Below are positions 1 through 8,583 of a stretch of DNA of 64,000 nucleotides, in pieces. The notes below the pieces were generated by a model. It searched no databases. It was given only the letters and a program-made list of their open reading frames with translations, and was not told the DNA's origin. The number at the start of each line of letters is the position of its first letter. Position 1 is the first letter of the stretch. This stretch comes from Dyadobacter psychrophilus (lineage in GTDB: Bacteria; Bacteroidota; Bacteroidia; Cytophagales; Spirosomataceae): assembly GCF_900167945.1 (NCBI RefSeq), contig NZ_FUZA01000005.1, positions 264,601 to 328,600 of the forward strand. Reading direction: 5' to 3'. A program made the position numbers and the translations under genes.

Positions 1-1526
1 GCGCAGGAGCGGCCGGAAGCGTGCTGGCCAATCGCCTGAGCGCCAACCCAGAAACGAAAGTGCTGCTTATCGAAGCCGGAAAAACGGATAAAGAACCTGC
101 TATCCAGGACCCTGGCGGCTTTGTAAGCCTTTGGGGATCGGATATGGACTGGCAATTGCAAACCACGCAGCAAGCGGGTTTGAGTGGCCGCTCCATCACG
201 ATCAATCAGGGCAAAGTTTTAGGAGGCAGCACTTCGATCAATGCAATGATGTACGTCCGTGGTAACCCTGCGAACTTCGATCAATGGGAAGCAATGGGTG
301 CCAAAGGATGGGGTTATGAAGCTGTTTTGCCTTTTTTCAAAAGATCTGAAAACTACGAAAACGGTGCCTCGGGTTTTCATGCAACCGGCGGAGAACTTAG
401 CATTCGCGAATGTCCGGATGAAGTAATGCGCTCCGAGCACTTTTTGATAGGCGCAACGCAGCTGGGTTATGACGGCCCTAATTGGGATTACAATGGCGCC
501 CGGCAGGAAAATGGTGCCGGATTATTGCAGTTTCACATTGATAAAAATGATCACCGCGACAGCGGCGCTTCGGCTTTCTTGCATTCAATTGCTGACAGGA
601 AAAATTTGACGATTGTTACCGGTGCGCTGGTTTCCAGGGTTTTAATTGAAAATAAGAAAGCGACAGGCGTCGAAATTATCTCTGGGGAAGGTTTGAAAGA
701 GAAGGCTTTTGCGGAAAAAGAAGTCATTGTTTCAGCAGGCGCACTGGGTTCTCCTAAGCTGCTGCTTTTGTCGGGAATTGGCCCTGCTGAGGAATTGCAA
801 GAGGTTGGCATTGAGGTTATTAAAGATTTGCCTGGTGTTGGCAAAAACTTGCAGGACCATTTGCAGCTCCCGATGATTTTCAGGTCAAAAATTCCCATGC
901 CGAACACGACTTTACTTACTGGTAATGCGCTGTTTGTTAATACAAAAAATGATGGAAGTGCAGTGGATCTGCAAATCAACTTTACCCCGAGCCTGCCACA
1001 GCCATTAGCACCGATCCTGCCGGATCTGGGCGGTCCTGTTTGCATTTTCCTCCCTATTTTGGTTCAGCCTGAAAGTCGGGGAGAAGTGGTGTTAAGGTCT
1101 GATAATGCAGCCGATAAGCCGATTATCAATCCAAATTATCTGGAAAATGAAGCCGATGTTGCAGTGCTTTCCAAGGCCGTTGAACTGGTCAGAAAGCTGG
1201 CTAACACACCCAAATTCCTGGAATTGAACGGTGGTGAAATGGTCCCTGGTGCGGATGCGGACATTGAAGCGTTTGTCAGAACCCAAAGCACCACGATCTG
1301 GCATCCTGCCGGAACCTGTAAAATGGGCAATGACGCAATGTCGGTCGTTGACCCGGAATTAAGAGTTCACGGCATTCAGAATCTGCGCGTTGCAGACGCC
1401 TCCGTCATGCCGACGGTTACCAGCGGAAATACAGTGGCAGCCTGCTTCATGATCGGTGAAAAAGCAGCCGATATGACCCTCGCCCCGCACGGCGTTGCCG
1501 GTATGAAAAAGAGTCTAATCGATTGA
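1..1526 (+). CDS. GMC family FAD-dependent oxidoreductase, 5' end cut by window edge
   Basis: The frame is open from the first bases: codons from position 3 read AGAAGSVLANRL, the second half of the Rossmann GxGxxG FAD-binding loop, so the true start lies to the left of the window. Visible GMC signatures are GGSTSINAMMYVRGN (about residues 68-82 counted from position 21), SAGALGSPKLLLLSGIGP in the middle, and the C-terminal HPAGTCKMG with the catalytic His, followed by VADASVMPTVTSGNT carrying the second active-site residue (Asn). GMC enzymes oxidise alcohols such as choline, glucose or sugar alcohols; the substrate cannot be told from the sequence. The next gene follows after 33 bases on the same strand, so it probably starts or belongs to the operon of small NTF2-like, DJ-1 and VOC proteins. 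Confidence 0.93.
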   Translation, partial: AGAAGSVLANRLSANPETKVLLIEAGKTDKEPAIQDPGGFVSLWGSDMDWQLQTTQQAGLSGRSITINQGKVLGGSTSINAMMYVRGNPANFDQWEAMGAKGWGYEAVLPFFKRSENYENGASGFHATGGELSIRECPDEVMRSEHFLIGATQLGYDGPNWDYNGARQENGAGLLQFHIDKNDHRDSGASAFLHSIADRKNLTIVTGALVSRVLIENKKATGVEIISGEGLKEKAFAEKEVIVSAGALGSPKLLLLSGIGPAEELQEVGIEVIKDLPGVGKNLQDHLQLPMIFRSKIPMPNTTLLTGNALFVNTKNDGSAVDLQINFTPSLPQPLAPILPDLGGPVCIFLPILVQPESRGEVVLRSDNAADKPIINPNYLENEADVAVLSKAVELVRKLANTPKFLELNGGEMVPGADADIEAFVRTQSTTIWHPAGTCKMGNDAMSVVDPELRVHGIQNLRVADASVMPTVTSGNTVAACFMIGEKAADMTLAPHGVAGMKKSLID

Positions 1527-1559
1527 TTAAATTATAATTAACCTAAAAAATAAAACACA

Positions 1560-1985
1560 ATGCTAACGCAGGAAGCAATTAAAGCACTGGCAGTTGATTG
1601 GTATAAAAAGCTGGATGTCCACGTCCCGATGGTTGAAGTTTTGCCGCTGCTTGCAGATGCGGAACTGGAAATGGTTTTCCCGGAAGCAACGGTCTATGGA
1701 CATGCAGGATTCGAAGGCTGGTTCCAACGCGTTATCCGCATATTTTTCGACGAAGTGCACACGGTTAAGCTCGTTGAATCGGAGATAACGGACAACACTG
1801 CGGTGGTGAAAGTGGTGGTGCAATGGGAAGCCAGCGTCTGGAATGCGCCTGAACCTTTCAGCAAACGCATCAAATGTGACGCTTTCCAAACCTGGGAAGT
1901 AAAGCTGACCGACGCCGGAAAGGTGGTCATTACCAAATACATTGTGGACGGACTTGAATATCACGTCGGTTCCGCAACGCTGTAA
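1560..1985 (+). CDS. SnoaL/NTF2-like protein (first of two)
   Basis: A 141-residue protein with the length and alternating helix then curved-sheet pattern of the NTF2/SnoaL superfamily: an N-terminal helix (QEAIKALAVDWYKKLDVHVP), a helix ending in GFEGWFQRVIRIFF, then beta strands with TAVVKVVVQWEAS. Members are small enzymes (isomerases, cyclases, dehydratases) or ligand-binding domains; the catalytic residues differ between families, so no reaction is assigned. It lies 33 bases after the GMC oxidoreductase and 36 bases before a second NTF2-like gene on the same strand, suggesting joint action on one substrate or a heteromer. No signal peptide is visible, so it is cytoplasmic. Confidence 0.75.
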   Translation: MLTQEAIKALAVDWYKKLDVHVPMVEVLPLLADAELEMVFPEATVYGHAGFEGWFQRVIRIFFDEVHTVKLVESEITDNTAVVKVVVQWEASVWNAPEPFSKRIKCDAFQTWEVKLTDAGKVVITKYIVDGLEYHVGSATL

Positions 1986-2021
1986 ATCAGGTTGTTAACC
2001 CTTCTTTATTAAACCAAAAAT

Positions 2022-2414
2022 ATGAAAAACGTACCCGATACCAAGCTGGGAAGGATGTATAAGGAGCACATTCAACACATTCTTGACAAAAATATTGACG
2101 CGCTGCTGGACCAATACACAGATGACGCAACATTGATCAGCAGCTTCTCCAAATCGCCCGTTATTTACAAAGGCCGCGACCAGGTGAATGAGCATATGCA
2201 AGGCATTCTGGGCATCGACGGACTGGAAACGGACATTGTTTTCTGGGCCGAAACTGAGAATCCTGAAACATTAATGATCACCGAACAGATTACCATGACG
2301 GTGGGCGGTGAAAAAAGTGAAATGCGCTTCGCAGACAGCTGGGTGCTGCAAGACGGAAAGATCGCCATTCATTTTGCCGGAATGGTCCAGCATCCGGACG
2401 GAACATTAGCCTAA
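2022..2414 (+). CDS. SnoaL/NTF2-like protein (second of two)
   Basis: A 130-residue protein of the SnoaL/NTF2 fold: helix LGRMYKEHIQHILDKNIDAL, the conserved LLDQYTDDATLIS element typical of SnoaL-like domains, PVIYKGRDQVNEHMQGI, then strands ending GKIAIHFAGMVQ. The pattern of one helix, D-D-A, a 'G' turn and antiparallel strands is clear enough to place the superfamily but not the activity. Primary sequence differs considerably from the preceding NTF2-like protein, so a recent duplication is unlikely. The start ATG at 2022 is the first in frame. The next gene (DJ-1/PfpI family) begins 29 bases downstream. Confidence 0.78.
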   Translation: MKNVPDTKLGRMYKEHIQHILDKNIDALLDQYTDDATLISSFSKSPVIYKGRDQVNEHMQGILGIDGLETDIVFWAETENPETLMITEQITMTVGGEKSEMRFADSWVLQDGKIAIHFAGMVQHPDGTLA

Positions 2415-2443
2415 TTTAAAAATAACCCCTAAACCCTTTCGTC

Positions 2444-3022
2444 ATGAAACTGGCAGGAAAAAAGATCGGCGTGCTCTTGGAGGCCGATTATTTTGAAAAC
2501 GAGATATTCTACTACAAATTCCGCTTTCCGGAGGAAGGCGCTGATCTGCATTTTCTGACAAGGTTATGGGGACAGGATAAACTCACATTCCTGGGCCACG
2601 AATACCGCGCGCCGATGGATTGCTGGGAGTCATTTGAAAATATGAGCGATGAAGAGCTGCGCACTTACGACGCTATTATCGTACCGTCAGGTATGGTTTC
2701 GGACCGGCTACGTTACACCGAAGACGTGGAGAAAATCCCGCCTGCAACCGAATTCCTGAAACGTGTTTTCGCTGAACCAGGCATTTTAAAAGGCATTATC
2801 TGCCACGGATTATGGCTTACTGCGCCCGCAACGGAGCTTGTTCGCGGCCGCAAATTGGTTTGCCACAACAACCTGATCGGCGACGCAAAGGCTTACGGGG
2901 CCATTTATACCAATGAAGATGTGGTTGTGGACGGTGATCTGATCACCGGGCGCTCAGGCGGACATGCGCATTTGTTTGCGAAAAAGATCATCGAAACCCT
3001 GTCAGCAGCTAACCCAAATTAA
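2444..3022 (+). CDS. DJ-1/PfpI family protein
   Basis: 192 residues with the DJ-1/PfpI (type 1 glutamine amidotransferase-like) layout: N-terminal strand KKIGVLLEADYFENEIFYY with the conserved acidic residue near E13, a DAIIVPSGMVSDRLR segment, and the nucleophile-elbow region GIICHGLWLTAPA, where Cys is followed by His as in PfpI-type proteins. The C-terminal part has DGDLITGRSGGHAHLFAKKI, like the 'DGNLITGR' strand of PfpI proteases and glyoxalase III-like enzymes. Family members act as glyoxalase, deglycase-like, protease or isonitrile hydratase enzymes; which one applies here is unknown. The stop at 3020-3022 is separated by one base from the start of the VOC gene, so the two are likely co-translated. 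Confidence 0.85.
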   Translation: MKLAGKKIGVLLEADYFENEIFYYKFRFPEEGADLHFLTRLWGQDKLTFLGHEYRAPMDCWESFENMSDEELRTYDAIIVPSGMVSDRLRYTEDVEKIPPATEFLKRVFAEPGILKGIICHGLWLTAPATELVRGRKLVCHNNLIGDAKAYGAIYTNEDVVVDGDLITGRSGGHAHLFAKKIIETLSAANPN

Positions 3023-3023
3023 C

Positions 3024-3446
3024 ATGAGCGCGACATTTTTTCACCTGGCATTGACAGTCAAGGACCTCGGCAAGTTCGAGGATTTTTATGCCAAATATTT
3101 TGGCTTCCGCAGGGCAAGGGTGATCAGTCTGGGCGATGATGCCGAGCTGGTTTTCCTAAAAAACGACGACAATTTTTACTTTGAGATCTTTCCGCCCGAA
3201 GAAGACCGTCCTTACCCGATGTCCGAAGCCGACGGCCCGCACTACGCTGGTTTACGCCACATTGCATTCTCTGTGGACGACATTGACGCCAAAGTGGAAA
3301 GCATGGGAGAAGACGCAGTAATCACCCTCGGCCCATTGCATTTCGACGACGTAATTGAAGGCTGGAAAACCGTCTGGCTCAAAGACCCCGAAGGAAACAT
3401 CATAGAAATCACTCAGGGCTACCGCGATCAGGAAGACTTGGCTTAA
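3024..3446 (+). CDS. VOC family (glyoxalase/bleomycin-resistance fold) protein
   Basis: The frame is open from 2964, but the real start is the ATG at 3024, one base after the DJ-1 stop, giving 140 residues beginning MSATFFHLALTVKDLGKFED. It carries the paired beta-alpha-beta-beta-beta modules of the vicinal oxygen chelate fold: metal-ligand candidates are His in FFHLALTV, Glu in YFEIFP, His in GLRHIAFSVDD and Glu in IIEITQG. VOC enzymes include glyoxalase I, extradiol dioxygenases and epimerases. Its link to a DJ-1 gene hints at reactive aldehyde or dicarbonyl handling, which is inference. The AGE-like gene follows after 32 bases. Confidence 0.85.
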   Translation: MSATFFHLALTVKDLGKFEDFYAKYFGFRRARVISLGDDAELVFLKNDDNFYFEIFPPEEDRPYPMSEADGPHYAGLRHIAFSVDDIDAKVESMGEDAVITLGPLHFDDVIEGWKTVWLKDPEGNIIEITQGYRDQEDLA

Positions 3447-3478
3447 TAAACTCTCAAAACACCTTTACCAACTAACGC

Positions 3479-5302
3479 ATGAATATAAATTTCACTTTTT
3501 CAGATACCATTGCAGGGTATATCACGGGATATAATGCAGAGGAACGCTGGTTCACAGTTGAGACGTCGGATAAGCGTCCTTTTAAGATCAACCTGATCGC
3601 TTCCACCTATGCCCGCGGCGTGCAGAACCTCACAGAAGGATGGCAAGATCCGGGCGACATTGCGCCGTTTTTGTCTACAAACGGGCAGTATGTTTTCGCC
3701 TACGGAACATTCTATCCGAATGCGGGTGCGGATGAAAGCGCATTCGAAGCACAGCAATTGATTTTCCCGGGTAAGGAGCCGAAAGCTTATCGCCACGAGG
3801 AGCAGAATTATTGGATCACGCAGATCAGCTCGATCGCTTCCAGCTATCTGAAATGGCAGTTTGATTATCCGAAAGAGGAGATCAACTACAAAAATTACCG
3901 CACAATGCTCCATTTGGGAGGTTCCAAAAAAGGAGATTACTTGCAGGAAACAGACACGATTTCAAGAATGGTTTACGGATTTGCATCGGCATATCTGTTG
4001 ACCGGAAAAGACGAATTCCTGGAAGGTGCAGAACTTGGAACAGAATATCTGCGCGACCACATGCGCTTTTTTGACCAGGACGACGACCTTGTTTACTGGT
4101 ATCACGGCCTGAAAGTGGAAGGTCAGAAAGAAACCAAATTGCTGACTTCGGAATTTGGCGACGACCTGGATTCGCTTCCTATGTATGAGCAGATTTACGC
4201 ACTTGCAGGCCCGACGCAAACCTACCGCATCACGGGCGATCAGCGCATCCGCGACGACATTGACAAGACCATTGATCTTTTTGAAAAATATTTCAAAGAT
4301 CCAAACGGCGTGGGTTACTACTCGCACTTGCACCCGATCACATTGGATGCGCACGAGGATTCTCTCGCTCACAACAAGGCGCGCAAAAACTGGAACTCCG
4401 TGGGTGACCACGCTCCGGCTTATCTGATCAACCTTTGGCTGGCGAGCGGCGAGCAGAAGCACGCTGACTTTTTGGAATACACATTTGACACCATTACCAA
4501 ATATTTCCCGGACTACGAAAACAGCCCGTTTGTTCAGGAGAAATTCTTCGAAGATTGGAGCAAAGACCAGACCTGGGGATGGCAGCAAAACCGCGCAGTA
4601 GTAGGGCACAACCTGAAAATCGCCTGGAATTTGATTCGTCAGCAGTCATTGACCCCGAAAGAGGAATATCTGGCATTTGCCAAGAAAATCGCTGAACTGA
4701 TGCCGGCAGCTGGTTCCGATCAGCAGCGTGGCGGCTGGTACGACGTGGTGGAACGCGTGCAGAAAACAGGCGACAAGCACCAGTTTGTATGGCACGACCG
4801 CAAGGCCTGGTGGCAACAGGAGCAGGCCATTCTTGCTTACCTGATCATGTACGGGGTTTTGGGCGATAAAGAATACGAAAAACAAGCACGCGAGGCAGCT
4901 GCATTCTACAATGCATTCTTCCTGGATAATGACGATGGCGGTGTGTATTTCAATGTGTTGGGCAATGGTATGCCGTATCTTTTGGGAACAGAGCGTTTCA
5001 AAGGAAGCCACTCGATGAGTGCTTACCACAGCACAGAACTATGCTATCTGTCAGCGGTTTATATAAATTTGCTGATTACGAAGCAGCCAACCTATTTCTA
5101 TTTTAAGCCTTATCCAAACGGCTGGAAAGACAACATTCTGCGCGTTTCGCCGGACATTTTGCCTCCTGGAAGCGTGTACATCAGCGAGGTTTTCATTGAT
5201 GATCAGCCTTATACGGATTTCGATGCCTATGCGCTTACCGTGAAGCTTCCTGAAACAGAGGAACGCATCCGCGTGAAAGTACAGATCAGTTCGGCCAAGT
5301 AA
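3479..5302 (+). CDS. AGE family (N-acylglucosamine 2-epimerase superfamily) protein with extra N-terminal domain
   Basis: 607 residues. From about residue 130 to 530 the protein has the helix-rich (alpha/alpha)6-barrel pattern of AGE/thioredoxin-linked epimerases: MVYGFASAYLLTGKDEFLEGA, the conserved WNSVGDHAPAY, KIAWNLIRQQSL, QQRGGWYDVVER, HDRKAWWQQEQAILAYL. AGE proteins interconvert epimers of mannose, cellobiose or N-acylhexosamines. The first ~110 residues are a separate beta-rich domain and the last ~70 a beta-strand tail, so the protein is longer than the usual ~400-residue epimerase. No signal peptide. It lies 27 bases upstream of the first STAS gene and links the GMC operon with the signalling and glycogen genes that follow. 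Confidence 0.8.
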   Translation: MNINFTFSDTIAGYITGYNAEERWFTVETSDKRPFKINLIASTYARGVQNLTEGWQDPGDIAPFLSTNGQYVFAYGTFYPNAGADESAFEAQQLIFPGKEPKAYRHEEQNYWITQISSIASSYLKWQFDYPKEEINYKNYRTMLHLGGSKKGDYLQETDTISRMVYGFASAYLLTGKDEFLEGAELGTEYLRDHMRFFDQDDDLVYWYHGLKVEGQKETKLLTSEFGDDLDSLPMYEQIYALAGPTQTYRITGDQRIRDDIDKTIDLFEKYFKDPNGVGYYSHLHPITLDAHEDSLAHNKARKNWNSVGDHAPAYLINLWLASGEQKHADFLEYTFDTITKYFPDYENSPFVQEKFFEDWSKDQTWGWQQNRAVVGHNLKIAWNLIRQQSLTPKEEYLAFAKKIAELMPAAGSDQQRGGWYDVVERVQKTGDKHQFVWHDRKAWWQQEQAILAYLIMYGVLGDKEYEKQAREAAAFYNAFFLDNDDGGVYFNVLGNGMPYLLGTERFKGSHSMSAYHSTELCYLSAVYINLLITKQPTYFYFKPYPNGWKDNILRVSPDILPPGSVYISEVFIDDQPYTDFDAYALTVKLPETEERIRVKVQISSAK

Positions 5303-5329
5303 TTTGAACCACATTAAGACACTTTTCAG

Positions 5330-5668
5330 ATGAAAGTTACCATTACGGATCAGGAAGAAATTACGGTTGTTGAGGTTTCCGGCGATATTGACAGCAAAAC
5401 GGCGCCTGAATTTGAAAGGAACGCAAAGGTGGCCATGGACAAAAGCAAGCACATTGTGATCGACCTTACCGAGGTCGGTTTTATGTCCAGCGCCGGTCTG
5501 CGTGTGCTTTTGATGGTGTACCGGAATATCCGGTCGCAGGAAGGCAAAGTCGTGCTCGTGGGTGTTTCCGAAGAGATCCAGGACGTGATGTCGACCACCG
5601 GTTTTATCAACTTTTTTACCATTGTTGAAAAGCCGGAAGATGGAGTTGCATTTCTAAAACAAGACTAA
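5330..5668 (+). CDS. STAS domain anti-sigma-factor antagonist (RsbV/SpoIIAA-like), copy 1
   Basis: 112 residues forming a single STAS domain: strand ITVVEVSGDIDSKTAPEF, then HIVIDLTEVGFMSSAGLRVL. Ser54 in MSSAGL is the position phosphorylated by RsbW-type kinases in this family and dephosphorylated by PP2C phosphatases. The protein would bind the RsbW-like ATPase encoded at 8153 when unphosphorylated. It ends three bases before glgX, so the two are probably translated together; this is an unusual place for an antagonist, which normally adjoins its kinase. A second STAS gene lies just after glgX. Confidence 0.92.
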   Translation: MKVTITDQEEITVVEVSGDIDSKTAPEFERNAKVAMDKSKHIVIDLTEVGFMSSAGLRVLLMVYRNIRSQEGKVVLVGVSEEIQDVMSTTGFINFFTIVEKPEDGVAFLKQD

Positions 5669-5671
5669 TCC

Positions 5672-7792
5672 ATGGCAACAGATATCAGGATCGATTATTA
5701 CCCGACGCACGAGCAGCAGGGGATCAAGTTCAGACGGGGACACGTGCTGCCATTTGGCGCCACAATGGTCCCGAACGGGATCAATTTCAGCATTTATTCC
5801 AGCGAAGCCATCGACTGCACGCTCGTATTGTTCGAGCGGGGCGAGGCGGAACCGTTTGCCGAGATCCGTTTCCCCGAGGAGTTCCGGACGGGCAATGTGT
5901 ATTCCATGATCGTGTTTGATCTGGATTACGAGCGCCTGGAATATGGTTACCGCATGGACGGGCCTTTCAAGCCGGAAGAAGGTCATCGTTTTGACAAAAG
6001 CATTATACTCAGCGATCCCTACGCCAAAGCCATTGGCGGACGGGATTCCTGGTTGGCGAAGCCCAATTGGGATAACATTTACCCATATCGCTCGCGCCTC
6101 GTTTTTGAGGATTTCGACTGGGAGAACGACCATCCTTTGGAAACGCCGATCGAGGACCTGATTATTTACGAAATGCACGTGCGCGGTTTTACGCAGCACC
6201 CTTCTTCGAATGTGAAGAATCCAGGCACATTTGCGGCCATTCGCAGCAAAATCGCTTATCTCAAAGAACTAGGAATCAACTGCGTAGAGCTGATGCCGAT
6301 CTACGAGTTCGACGAATGGGAAAACAGCAAGGAAAACCCGGTTACGGGTGGACTGATCGTTAATTTCTGGGGTTACAGCACGGTTAATTTCTTCTCTCCA
6401 AAAGCAGGTTATGCAGCCACAGGGAAATTTGGCATGCAGGTGGACGAGCTGAAAACGCTTGTGAAAGAACTCCATAAGAACGGCATTGAAGTAATGCTGG
6501 ACGTGGTTTTCAATCACACGGCCGAAGGAGATCACCGCGGTCATACGATCTCGTTCAGGGGAATTGATAACAAAACCTACTACATGCTGACGCCTGAGGG
6601 TTATTATTTCAATTTTTCAGGGACCGGCAATACATTGAATTGCAACAATCCGGTGGTGCGGAACATGGTGCTGGACTGTCTGCGTTACTGGGCAGCCGAT
6701 TACCACATTGATGGTTTCCGTTTCGACCTCGCCGCCATTCTCGGCCGCGATCAGAACGGGGCGCCATTAAGCAACCCGCCGCTTTTGGAATCACTCGCAT
6801 ACGATCCGATTTTGGCCAAATGCAAGCTCGTAGCCGAAGCATGGGATGCCGGCGGATTGTATCAGGTGGGTTCATTCCCGGCTTACGGACGCTGGGCAGA
6901 ATGGAATGGAAAATACCGCGACTCGATCCGTAAATTCCTGAAAGGGGACGAAGGTTTGGTTGGTGAAATGGCACAATGCATCCAGGGATGGCCCGATTTA
7001 TATTACTATCGCGGCCCAACTGCCAGCATTAATTTCATCGCCTGCCACGACGGTTTCACACTTTACGACCTCTTCGCTTACAATGAAAAACATAACGAAG
7101 CGAATGGAGAGAATAACAATGATGGCGGTAATGACAACCATTCCTGGAATTGTGGGGTGGAAGGTGAAACGGACGATCCGTACATTAACCAGCTGCGCCA
7201 CAAGCAGATCAAGAATGCATTGACGATCCTGATGGTAAGCCAGGGCGTGCCGATGATCCTGTCGGGTGATGAAGTGGGGGTTACAAAAAACGGTAATAAC
7301 AACACTTATTGCCACGATAATGAGCTGAACTGGCTGGATTGGGGCCTGATGGACAAAAACGCAGACATTTATCATTTTGCGCAACGCATCACGCGCTTCC
7401 GCCGAGCACACCCGGTGCTGAGGAGCAGGACGCATTTCCAGCACATTGATTATGTAGGAAGCGGATACGCGGACATTACATTTCACGGAACCCAAGCCTG
7501 GCAACCCGACTTTTCACCCGGCAGCCGCTGCCTGGCATTCATGCTGGACGGTGCCCATGCCAAAAGCGGAACCATCGTGGACGATTCCATTTACGTGGCG
7601 ATGAACTCCCATTGGGACGGCTTATACTACGAACTCCCAACGCTCCCGAATGGAAAAACCTGGCACCTGGCCGTGAATACGGACATGCCGTCAGGTGACG
7701 ACATTTACGATATTGGTAGGGAGCCAAGGCTGGATGATCAGGGGAGGTTCCTGGTTGGCGGGAGAGCGACGGTGGTGTTGGTTGGTAAATAA
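5672..7792 (+). CDS. glgX: Glycogen debranching enzyme GlgX-type (isoamylase family, GH13)
   Basis: 706 residues, matching GlgX/TreX length. The N-terminal CBM48-type domain (NGINFSIYSSEAIDCTLVLF) precedes a GH13 barrel with all conserved regions: DVVFNHTAEGD (region I), GFRFDLA with nucleophile Asp352, KLVAEAWDAGG with acid/base Glu389, and FIACHDGFT with His459-Asp460. The enzyme hydrolyses alpha-1,6 branch points of glycogen or limit dextrins in the cytoplasm. It sits between two STAS genes (3-base gap before, 27 after), and a glycogen synthase lies at the far end of the array. This ties glycogen turnover to the signalling module by position. Confidence 0.95.
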   Translation: MATDIRIDYYPTHEQQGIKFRRGHVLPFGATMVPNGINFSIYSSEAIDCTLVLFERGEAEPFAEIRFPEEFRTGNVYSMIVFDLDYERLEYGYRMDGPFKPEEGHRFDKSIILSDPYAKAIGGRDSWLAKPNWDNIYPYRSRLVFEDFDWENDHPLETPIEDLIIYEMHVRGFTQHPSSNVKNPGTFAAIRSKIAYLKELGINCVELMPIYEFDEWENSKENPVTGGLIVNFWGYSTVNFFSPKAGYAATGKFGMQVDELKTLVKELHKNGIEVMLDVVFNHTAEGDHRGHTISFRGIDNKTYYMLTPEGYYFNFSGTGNTLNCNNPVVRNMVLDCLRYWAADYHIDGFRFDLAAILGRDQNGAPLSNPPLLESLAYDPILAKCKLVAEAWDAGGLYQVGSFPAYGRWAEWNGKYRDSIRKFLKGDEGLVGEMAQCIQGWPDLYYYRGPTASINFIACHDGFTLYDLFAYNEKHNEANGENNNDGGNDNHSWNCGVEGETDDPYINQLRHKQIKNALTILMVSQGVPMILSGDEVGVTKNGNNNTYCHDNELNWLDWGLMDKNADIYHFAQRITRFRRAHPVLRSRTHFQHIDYVGSGYADITFHGTQAWQPDFSPGSRCLAFMLDGAHAKSGTIVDDSIYVAMNSHWDGLYYELPTLPNGKTWHLAVNTDMPSGDDIYDIGREPRLDDQGRFLVGGRATVVLVGK

Positions 7793-7819
7793 ATTTTTAA
7801 ATCTCAAAACATTCATAAA

Positions 7820-8140
7820 ATGGCTTTTCAAATAGAATCACTAATACAAGACCAGGTGGCTACTTTTACGCTGCATGGCGAACTGGATTCGCTTTCTGCG
7901 CGGGTTTTTCAGACTGAGATTGAGAAAATCGCTAATCAGCCCATTGATTCGTTGGTGCTTGATATGGAGGACCTTAACTTTATGTCATCTGCCGGACTCC
8001 GGGTGCTGATTTACTCAAAGCAAAAAATCGGACCGAAATTATCCATTTACATTGTAAGACCGCAGGAGCTGATCGTTGACACGCTTACCAAAACGGGCTT
8101 GCAGCACAGCGTGACTATCGTTGATCAGTATCCAGTTTAA
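7820..8140 (+). CDS. STAS domain anti-sigma-factor antagonist, copy 2
   Basis: 106 residues, a minimal STAS domain: DQVATFTLHGELDSLSARVF, then SLVLDMEDLNFMSSAGLRVLIY with the phosphorylatable Ser57. Its MSSAGLRVL motif is identical to that of the STAS protein at 5330, but the flanking sequence is divergent, so the two are old paralogues rather than a fresh duplication. It is 12 bases upstream of the RsbW-like gene, the classical antagonist-kinase arrangement, which makes it the more conventional partner. Confidence 0.92.
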   Translation: MAFQIESLIQDQVATFTLHGELDSLSARVFQTEIEKIANQPIDSLVLDMEDLNFMSSAGLRVLIYSKQKIGPKLSIYIVRPQELIVDTLTKTGLQHSVTIVDQYPV

Positions 8141-8152
8141 AAATCCAGCATA

Positions 8153-8578
8153 ATGGAATCGAAAAGTTTTCCCGGCACTGTTGATTCTCTCGATGCGCTG
8201 CGGGAATACATTGGTGAGCTTTCACAGCGGGCTGGATTGGCCAAAAAACCAACTTACAACCTCAAACTGGCGGTTGATGAAATTGCTACGAACATTATTT
8301 TGTACGGTTACCAGGCGCCCGGCATTGAAGCGGATTTTCAGGTTTTAAGTGAAATCTCGGATCAGGCACTCGTGGTGATCCTGGAAGACATTGCTGCACC
8401 GTTTGACCCGCTTGCGAAAGAGCTGCCCAACGCGCAGGATCTGACGCTTTCGCTGGAAGAGCGCGGCATTGGTGGCCTGGGTATTTTCCTGACTATCAAC
8501 GGTGTGGATGAGTTTTCGTATGAATATGCCAATGGAAAAAACCGTAACAAATTTGTAATGAAAATTACGGCAACCTGA
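8153..8578 (+). CDS. RsbW/SpoIIAB-like ATP-binding regulator (HATPase_c_2)
   Basis: 141 residues with a GHKL ATPase fold of the anti-sigma/serine kinase type: N-box LKLAVDEIATNIILYGY, G1-like box EDIAAPFDP (residues 78-86) and G2 box ERGIGGLGIFL. In partner switching such proteins phosphorylate STAS antagonists on Ser and bind either the antagonist or a target such as a sigma factor. The usual Gly of the D-x-G-x-PFDP box is Ala81 here, which may alter nucleotide handling. It lies between STAS copy 2 (12 bases) and the nSTAND1 gene (5 bases). No sigma factor gene is in the window, so the target is unknown. Confidence 0.9.
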   Translation: MESKSFPGTVDSLDALREYIGELSQRAGLAKKPTYNLKLAVDEIATNIILYGYQAPGIEADFQVLSEISDQALVVILEDIAAPFDPLAKELPNAQDLTLSLEERGIGGLGIFLTINGVDEFSYEYANGKNRNKFVMKITAT

Positions 8579-8583
8579 AAAAT

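Noticed and set aside
1560..2414. The two NTF2-like genes as a recent tandem duplication
   Set aside because: Lengths differ (141 and 130 residues) and conserved stretches do not line up beyond the general fold.
3962..4609. Minus-strand frame of 215 codons inside the AGE-family gene
   Set aside because: No start context or recognisable domain; the plus-strand epimerase reads through the whole region with good motifs.
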